From positions 3,976,706-4,040,705 of the forward strand of contig NC_049983.1 in the NCBI RefSeq assembly GCF_000003815.2: 64,000 bases of DNA, in the 5' to 3' direction. Shown here piece after piece: positions 59,301 through 64,000 of this stretch; position 1 is the stretch's first letter, and each line of letters starts with the position of its first letter. A program made the translations under genes and the position numbers. Source of the stretch: Branchiostoma floridae (lineage: Eukaryota; Chordata; Leptocardii; Amphioxiformes; Branchiostomatidae). The notes below the pieces were generated by a model. That model ran no database searches. It saw only the letters and a program-made list of their open reading frames with translations, and had not been told where the DNA came from.

Positions 59301-62300
59301 ACTTGATACATGCGACATATATAAGTAAATGTTAGGCTCATAGTCATTTCTTTGGCCGTAGGGTTTTCATTGACGTACTAATTATAATTGGAATCCGACG
59401 ACGACCATGTTGGCGGGTAATTGGATGAAGCAATAGTACCTTCGTGTATTTAACAGACGTACGCTGTAATCAAACATGGCGAGAATGATGTGAAATAAAA
59501 TAAAAACTGTTTTAGAAGGCAGGGCCCATCCCTCTCTTCCCAACATATTTTACTTCCCCAACCCAAATCAATTTTACGTGATGACAAGGAACGCCGTGTT
59601 AAGTACCTTTCCTAAGGGCACAACATCGTCAGGCTAATCGAACCCAGCATCTCAGAGGTTTGGGCCAAATACTCTAACCGTTACGCCAACATAGCGCAAC
59701 ATTATGTTGATAATGTGATGACCAACTTACAGCTTTTCCCATCTTCGACGGCCACGTGACAGGCAAATGAGGGTACAGCTGGTTCAGACCCAGGTGACTG
59801 GCGTCCATCTTTGCGCGCCTTTTCCCGGCCGTCAGGGTCACGTTGGGCACGTCCGGAAAGTACTCATTATCGAACAGGAACATAACGTCAAACTGGGCAG
59901 TGACGTCATCAGGGTCATACTCAACCTCACACGTGAACGTCACGTGATTGTTGATTAAGTCATACTCAGGAGGATGGAGGATAGGGTTGTTTGAGAACAA
60001 CGGGATGATATCTGCGTGCAAAAGGAATAAAATAGTGTTATGAAAAATTGATAAGCTGTGATGTTTATTTATTTATTCATTTATTAATCTCAAGACAAGT
60101 GGGTAGCCCCGTCAACTTATTGGGAGTTGATTTCCAAGGGGACCCTCCATACATAAACAACAAACAAAAAATCTTTGATGACAATATGTTAACATTGTCA
60201 GTGCATGTGACCTTGTTCCATTGTGAGAAACATGTAAGTTACCAACAGGTATCCTAGACCGTGAACCCCGCAGGTTCGAAAGTGAGTTGGAGGGTAATAT
60301 ATGAAAGAATGTACCAACACTCAACGGGTAAGGAGTCCTACGTGTCAAATTTTCTGCCATACTGTATCCAGCCCTCCCGTCCACACAAGACAACATTAGC
60401 TTATGTACTCAAACAATAGATTATTGGCTCATTAGGTTCAACTTGACTTTGCCATGTTTTGTTTTGTTTCCTATTGGTCTATCTGAATACATTTCGTCAT
60501 CTCATGCATTCTCGCATATCAATTTCTATTTTTCAAAACCTTTTTAAACACTGCAAATCAACAGAGCTCGGACAGTGTCACTTACAGTTGGCACTACCTG
60601 AAACGTCTGACCCTTCTCCAAGTCTATCCATTTTGTATGAGTAACGTTAACGGTTTATGTAAACATGTAACTTACTTCCGCAGGTACGGTGGAATACGTT
60701 GTACATTTCACCATTTGGGCAGGGCACGCTATCACCTAAAACAGACAAGACAGTTATGTTGATAAAAGTATTACTTCATAATATACCTCCATCACAGTAC
60801 ATGTATGCAATAACACAAATTACTCATTGGAAGACCACCATTTGGCATCAGCACCAAGATATCATTCTGAACGTTCTTTCACGCTTTGAAGTCATCGTCA
60901 TCGGTCGACGCACGCGTGCTTATACACACGACGGGGACATGCCCTTTCGCTGTCTAATAATACTCCCTTTCCACTAGGACGGCGCTCTCACCGCGCTCTC
61001 TCTGCGACCTAAAATNNNNNNNNNNNNNNNNNNNNNNNNNNNNNNNNNNNNNNNNNNNNNNNNNNNNNNNNNNNNNNNNNNNNNNNNNNNNNNNNNNNNN
61101 NNNNNNNNNNNNNNNACGACGGAATTGTGCGTAATATGTCAAAGGCTAAAGCCCCTGCTGTGTTAACAGTTTATCTATTCATTCAGTTTTACCACATTTG
61201 TGGAAGGATTGACATAATAGGTTACTAACACATTAGCAAGATGTTCTCGTGTCACCATTGTCTACAATTTGAGTAACAATAGCCAGACGTGCATTGTTTA
61301 TGTCTAAAGTGCCTTGAACACCTTTGACATATTACCCACAATCCTACTTGTCACACATGCGCACTCGGAAGCATTAAAGAGCCTATAGATGTAATACTTG
61401 GCTTGATTTTTTCTTTACTTTCTAATATTATATGTAAATTGCTGCATTGAAAATCACTTCTTTTACAATTCATTCCCACACCAGTTGGATTAAGATGACG
61501 TCATAATGTTTCAAGTTGAAGTACCTGCACAGTACGCCTCACAGTGGTTGGTCGGTACAAGTTTATAGACGTAGTAGGTGTGTCCGGGGGTGGGGCATCT
61601 CTTGACTTCAATGTTGTATTGTTCTGTGCAGCACTCGTCAGGCACGCCGGTATTCACACAGGCCGAACAGTTAGCTATACTGTCGTCTAGATTATTTTGA
61701 CCAAAAAAATCAAATCACATTATGTCTAACAATACAGGACCATGAATACTTAAGACGGTTTGGAGAGCCCCGTGTATAATGAAATATTATACCTACCTAG
61801 TCCCATCCTATTATACATGTACTATAAAATTGGACATATTTATTTCATACAATGGAGACTAACAGAAATGCAAAAATTCACGAGAAAATGCAGTTTGTTT
61901 CCCTCCCAGTAATTTGCCTTTTACAAAACCAAGATAGGTTTTTCTATCGCATACTCGTAATTTGTTATACTTGCTGGAGCAGGTAATATTTTGCTTCTAT
62001 TTGATGGAATAGGAAATATTTTCAATACGTTCTATAAGTTCTCAGCCTTACCAAGAAATGATAAACACAACTCAGATGTCGAAGTGTAGTGTCTTCAAAG
62101 AATTTACGGCATGGGGAACTCCACAACACATGTCTGATGACAGGTCACTCTTGTTTTTCTCGCCACTTGCCTACTGATTTTCAAAAAGACTTTACCTGGG
62201 AAATTATGACTGCAATTATTTGAAATTTGGATGATATTGATAAAATATTTCATACTACGAAGGTGTGCTCAGAAATCTAAGTTGTGCTTATTATTTCTGA

Positions 62301-62604
62301 GGCTGAGAACTTATTATCTCCCCATGTATGATGTCACCGGCAGCACTAAGCTTTCATTGCTTCACGGAAGAAGCAAAAAAAGAAGAAGGATAAAAAGAAC
62401 CTGTGGGATGGTCTCCATTCAACCATACAGGTGACTCGGTACCACAGCGGTAGGACTGTACACAGCTGGTCGGCATCGTGCCTCCCACGTGAGTGAAGCG
62501 GTACCAGCCCGCCGCCAGGTCATTGTCGCACACGGTCGATCCGGCTGTGACGTACGCGGTACTGCGGTGTGGCTCGTACAGGCGAGTGGCCGTTAGGCAC
62601 GGGT
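47155..62604 (-). CDS. vwde: VWDE-like von Willebrand D / EGF / SEA transmembrane protein (gene span)
   Basis: Twenty-five predicted exons with continuous phase: 62401-62604, 61525-61686, 60676-60735, 59731-60011, 58982-59071, 58484-58852, 58239-58318, 57671-57752, 56807-57007, 56423-56634, 55552-56023, 54754-55128, 53879-54130, 53351-53465, 52014-52625, 51584-51700, 51262-51384, 50456-50569, 50167-50286, 49829-49942, 49576-49614, 49273-49407, 48833-48960, 48102-48327, 47155-47399. About 1,640 codons; the 5' end lies outside the window. Order: D8C, VWDE-specific segments, VWD, basic site, EGF modules, SEA, membrane span, tail. The N-terminal two thirds match von Willebrand factor D and EGF domain protein (VWDE), a secreted or matrix protein in vertebrates. 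The SEA and membrane part is an extra compared with that picture. Splicing should be confirmed by RNA. Confidence 0.85.
47450..47641. mobile_element. Foldback MITE, TAACGCTANTTCA family, copy 2
   Basis: Ends TAACGCTAATTCACCTTTAT and ATATAGGTGAACTTTCGTTA are inverted, as in the copy at 10090-10313. Inserted in the last intron of the VWDE-like gene. Confidence 0.7.
48102..48960 (-). CDS. vwde: SEA domain (2 exons)
   Basis: Exon 48833-48960 encodes [32 protein letters not shown] and TASVVENA. Exon 48102-48327 encodes [36 protein letters not shown] and [10 protein letters not shown]. The G-S-V-I-V after a beta strand is the typical SEA autoproteolysis site. The domain sits between EGF and the membrane span, as in mucin-type and agrin-like proteins. 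The two exons join in phase 0. Confidence 0.88.
49273..49614 (-). CDS. vwde: Linker exon and last EGF-like module
   Basis: 49576-49614 (39 bp) encodes [12 protein letters not shown], a proline/threonine linker. 49273-49407 encodes [31 protein letters not shown] and KDTCR, an EGF-like module right before the SEA domain, as in many SEA-bearing membrane proteins. Confidence 0.85.
49829..51700 (-). CDS. vwde: Five single-exon calcium-binding EGF modules
   Basis: Exons 51584-51700 ([16 protein letters not shown]), 51262-51384 ([16 protein letters not shown]), 50456-50569 ([16 protein letters not shown]), 50167-50286 ([15 protein letters not shown]) and 49829-49942 ([16 protein letters not shown]). 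Each is one phase 1-1 exon beginning with the calcium-binding D-(V/I/M)-(D/N)-E-C motif, the classic exon-shuffled cbEGF unit. The last has an altered C-terminal end (ETDECC). Introns of this part hold microsatellite and repeats. Confidence 0.92.
52014..52625 (-). CDS. vwde: Cadherin-like segment plus three EGF modules (one exon)
   Basis: 612 bp, phase 1-1. The first half ([39 protein letters not shown]) resembles a cadherin or dystroglycan-like beta-sandwich. Three EGF modules follow: CPCENGGSC...[27 protein letters not shown], and [20 protein letters not shown] ending GNGYDCE. The second has the calcium-binding D-x-DE/VDEC type. Confidence 0.85.
53030..53262 (+). mobile_element. LINE 3' tail fragment, antisense in intron
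   Basis: TTGTGTAATAGCCGTTGCCA ... TTGTCGTACAATAAATTTGT then TTCTTCTTCTTC resembles the LINE A 3' end with a TTC tail. It lies in the intron between 53351 and 52625. Confidence 0.6.
53351..54130 (-). CDS. vwde: VWDE mid region: CALP...VSND exon and C-rich exon
   Basis: 53879-54130 encodes [33 protein letters not shown] and [12 protein letters not shown], a beta-sandwich-like segment resembling the region of VWDE before its EGF array. 53351-53465 encodes [20 protein letters not shown] and [12 protein letters not shown], a small cysteine module (C...C..DGE.NP...CQ.C) that recurs in VWDE-type proteins. Phase 0 and 1 junctions are consistent. Confidence 0.75.
54330..54520 (+). mobile_element. LINE 3' tail fragment, antisense in intron
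   Basis: Short frame followed by TAATCCATGTGCTGTAACTA and TTGTACCAATAAACCTGTTG, a LINE-type 3' end with AATAAA. In the intron between exons 54754 and 54130. Confidence 0.5.
54754..55128 (-). CDS. vwde: Linker plus first EGF-like module
   Basis: 375 bp, phase 0-0. A helical start ([20 protein letters not shown]) precedes an EGF-like module [20 protein letters not shown] and GYTSADC, then [12 protein letters not shown]. Placement after the VWD unit fits VWDE. Confidence 0.8.
55552..56023 (-). CDS. vwde: Exon after VWD with furin-like basic site
   Basis: 472 bp. Encodes [25 protein letters not shown], then [20 protein letters not shown]. The RRRKR run followed by DLDS is a strong candidate for proprotein-convertase cleavage, which would cut the protein between VWD and the EGF part. 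Ends with [16 protein letters not shown]. Confidence 0.75.
56423..58318 (-). CDS. vwde: von Willebrand factor type D domain (4 exons)
   Basis: Exons 58239-58318, 57671-57752, 56807-57007 and 56423-56634. The domain opens with [17 protein letters not shown], continues [35 protein letters not shown], and closes with [19 protein letters not shown]. The GDPH.xTFD and GLCG.F.GDP.xD motifs are diagnostic for VWD. Such domains mediate calcium-dependent folding and multimer assembly. Introns split it at four points with phases 2, 0, 0 and 2. Confidence 0.9.
57140..57355 (+). mobile_element. LINE C-terminal fragment, antisense in intron
   Basis: Encodes [11 protein letters not shown] and, one frame over, [10 protein letters not shown].., [24 protein letters not shown] and IWNELP are typical of CR1/L2-like LINE C-termini. 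Ends in AATAGATAAATAAAAG. Frameshifted and truncated. Confidence 0.6.
57360..57670. other. Intron sequence
   Basis: Intron between the second and third VWD exons; no element recognised beyond the adjacent LINE fragment. Confidence 0.4.
58484..59071 (-). CDS. vwde: VWDE segment before VWD, part 2 (2 exons)
   Basis: 58982-59071 encodes [20 protein letters not shown] and SNSYWAGIE. 58484-58852 encodes [45 protein letters not shown] and [10 protein letters not shown]. This region leads directly into VWD. Recognition rests on position and general similarity to VWDE, not a named small domain. Confidence 0.75.
59575..59700 (-). mobile_element. SINE head fragment
   Basis: On the minus strand it starts GTTGCGCTATGTTGGCGTAA with an A-box-like GGCGTAACGGTTAGAG and a B-box-like GGTTCGATTAG, then the body TGCCCTTAGGAAAGG. 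Diverged relative of the SINE at 14380-14884, in an intron. Confidence 0.6.
59731..60735 (-). CDS. vwde: VWDE segment between D8C and VWD, part 1 (2 exons)
   Basis: 60676-60735 encodes [19 protein letters not shown], a short cysteine-containing linker. 59731-60011 encodes [46 protein letters not shown] and [19 protein letters not shown], a beta-rich stretch like the extracellular beta-sandwich segment before VWD in VWDE proteins. Potential N-glycosylation at NVT. Junctions are phase compatible. Confidence 0.75.
60893..61015. repeat. SINE 3' part and MITE end, truncated by gap
   Basis: 60893-60955 (CATCGTCATCGGTCGACG, ACACACGACGGGGACATGCC) matches the 3' end of the SINE at 14390-14490. From about 60960 a CTCCCTTTCCACTAGGACGG sequence begins, which looks like another element end and runs into the gap. 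Confidence 0.55.
61016..61115. other. Assembly gap (100 N)
   Basis: Run of 100 N in the intron between exons 61525 and 60735; no exon appears to be lost because phases agree, but this is not proof. Confidence 0.99.
61525..62604 (-). CDS. vwde: Uromodulin-type D8C region (2 exons)
   Basis: Exon 62401-62604 encodes [49 protein letters not shown] and GDHP. Exon 61525-61686 encodes [36 protein letters not shown] and CEAYCA. The WYRF, CGT.xP.WLNG.HP and CC...C...YVYxL...C..YC signatures are those of the cysteine-rich domain in uromodulin, GP2, OIT3 and the N-terminus of VWDE. Both exons are phase 1-1. An exon upstream in the gene must exist beyond the window or in sequence I did not recognise. 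Confidence 0.85.
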
Positions 62605-63090
62605 CTGTAGAAGTGAAAGGAAAAATGGTTTTTTATCACCTTCGCTATGAAAGCTATGTTTTTGTTGTGTTTGTTGAGTGTTATACGTTTAGGCCACATA
62701 GAACTAAGGGGGCTGATTTTGAATCAAACCTTGGACTGATATATAACTCAAAATGGAGTTGATGGACCGCCGTGGCTTTTGGAATGAAGATAGCCTAAAG
62801 GATCACTTGCATAATGAAATACTAATTTTATAAATCGATAGCTTATTTGCACAAACACTGAGAAAAGTTAAGTGCGTAATCACATTTTGAAACCAGAGAC
62901 ATACTCGGGCCCTATTTGGAACCGTAATCATGTAAATATTTTAATTTGCATACATTTTAGTAGATGATATATTGATGTAAACCATAAAGAAACTCTCCAT
63001 CCTAATGGCTACCTTGCTCACCCTCCACCCCCCAACGCCACAAACGACCTTGAGGTCGAGGGACTAGGTACACTACAAAAAATGAATTTT
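62605..63090. other. No exon recognised
   Basis: Upstream of the first visible VWDE-like exon. No acceptor-bounded cysteine-rich frame was found; the signal-peptide exon is probably beyond the window. Confidence 0.5.
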
Positions 63091-63094
63091 CTTA

Positions 63095-63520
63095 TCTTTC
63101 TTGTTTTTTCTTGAACAAAGAAAACTGACCTTTCAGCAAGAATATTATTCTGTATACAAGAATCCCTGTTTTGAGAAAATTCAAGAAACCCATATTTTTC
63201 TTGTGCTAAGATTTTTTTTCTTATCGTTAATGGATCAAAACTTCTAGAATAGTTTTCTTGTGGTCAGAATCTGTTTCTAACACATGCATGCTGAAGAATT
63301 AATTTCTTACATCAAGAATGTTTAATTCTAAATCATTGAGTTTCTTGTTCCAGGAATACCTTTCTGTCTCTAAGGCTGAATTTCTTACACCAGAAACGAC
63401 TTTCTTGCATGAAGATTGAGGTTCTTGTATGATGTAACGTCCTTGGTATGAGGAATTACTTTCTGTCTCCAAGAGTGATTTTCTTATATCTAGTACTGTA
63501 ACAACAAGAATCGCTTTCTT
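63095..63520. repeat. Degenerate 20-bp-period TTTCTTG array
   Basis: Successive ~20-base units begin TTTCTT(G/A) or TTTCTG and end near AAGAAT/AGGAAT (for example TTTCTTGTTCCAGGAATACC, TTTCTGTCTCTAAGGCTGAA, TTTCTTACACCAGAAACGAC). Period is clearest at 63340-63500 and looser before. Non-coding. Confidence 0.65.
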
Positions 63521-64000
63521 TTTTTTTTTCAATCATTCTTTATTACTTTTTGCAAAACAAACAACAAAAAGAAAGCATGGCAGCTACAGATACGTTAAAC
63601 AAAGCACATGTAAAACCACAAAATAAAAGCAAAAACCAGTAACAACAGTTAACGTTAGTCCTAAACCCCTTTGCCCATATTCATTCAACAATATCACTAT
63701 ACATTTGTTTAAGATATGGTGCTGACAGAAAATAAGTTATTTAAGTTTCCCCACTTCCCCCTGTGTTTAAGCAGTTTGCCTTGCCGAATTGCTATGTTTT
63801 TTTCTAATTTATAAAAGTATGAAACAAAGGATATGAAAGCAGACAGATTCAGAGAATGCTTACGATTTTTAAAAACAAATATTTTGCCTAAAAGGAGGAT
63901 AAGATTCGACAGAACCGGGCAACGATCACTAGAAATACCGAACATTATACTGAGAGCATTAATATGCAAATGAGTACCATTTATATTGAAAAACCATTCG
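63518..64000 (-). mobile_element. L1/Tx1-like LINE 3' end with poly(A)
   Basis: On the minus strand a frame encodes LSNLILLLGKIFVFKNRKHS, LEKNIAIRQGKLLKH and KWGNL, the conserved C-terminal pattern (LI.LGK.....K......H..KW..L) of L1/Tx1-type ORF2. A 3' UTR with AGTAATAAAG and a poly(A) run (T-run at 63520-63533 on plus) follow. The rest of the element lies beyond the window. Confidence 0.75.

Noticed and set aside
1..64000. CRISPR array, operon, prophage or other prokaryotic system
   Set aside because: Gene structure, repeats and domains are animal; tandem repeats here lack the repeat-spacer pattern.

Overview
The window is animal genomic DNA that fits a cephalochordate (amphioxus, Branchiostoma). 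Exons are short, introns are large and GT-AG, transposons are dense, and the secreted proteins are shuffled modules: collagen plus C-type lectin, SUEL rhamnose-binding lectin, mucin-type WxxW, and VWD/EGF/SEA. Species assignment is inference. Four runs of N (1658-1838, 4935-5034, 8798-8897, 61016-61115) show a draft assembly. Exon borders were read by eye from splice sites and phase and have not been tested against transcripts.

Left part (1-36 kb): a lectin-like cluster. A minus-strand collagen plus C-type lectin gene (about 0.2-1.7 kb) is 5' incomplete. A minus-strand gene (8,024-12,900) has a signal peptide, three coil/acidic exons, a SUEL lectin domain and a C-terminal WxxW domain. A plus-strand paralogue (29,865-30,382) keeps only signal peptide and SUEL domain; its intron joins pieces homologous to two different introns of the minus-strand copy. 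A second minus-strand collagen-like gene (33.1-36.2 kb) has a type II membrane anchor and coiled neck, no lectin domain in view, and apparent decay. Where both junctions can be read, the exons of these genes are phase 1-1.

Middle (13-47 kb): mostly mobile DNA. There are two long non-LTR retrotransposon copies (26.7-28.6 kb and 36.9-40.0 kb), several 3' fragments, a piggyBac-like MITE nested in one LINE tail with a shorter relative elsewhere, a mariner-like inverted-repeat element, several foldback MITE families, a tRNA-derived SINE, an inverted duplication with one nested insertion and its empty site, and tandem arrays.

Right part (47.1-62.6 kb): one large minus-strand gene of 25 exons in continuous phase, about 1,640 codons, 5' incomplete. 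It encodes a VWDE-like protein: uromodulin-type D8C, VWD, a basic cleavage-like site, about ten EGF modules, a SEA domain with a GSVIV motif, a transmembrane helix and a short tail. The far right end holds a 20-bp-period array and the poly(A) end of an L1/Tx1-like LINE.

The genes look like extracellular or surface recognition and adhesion proteins. No operon-like logic applies.
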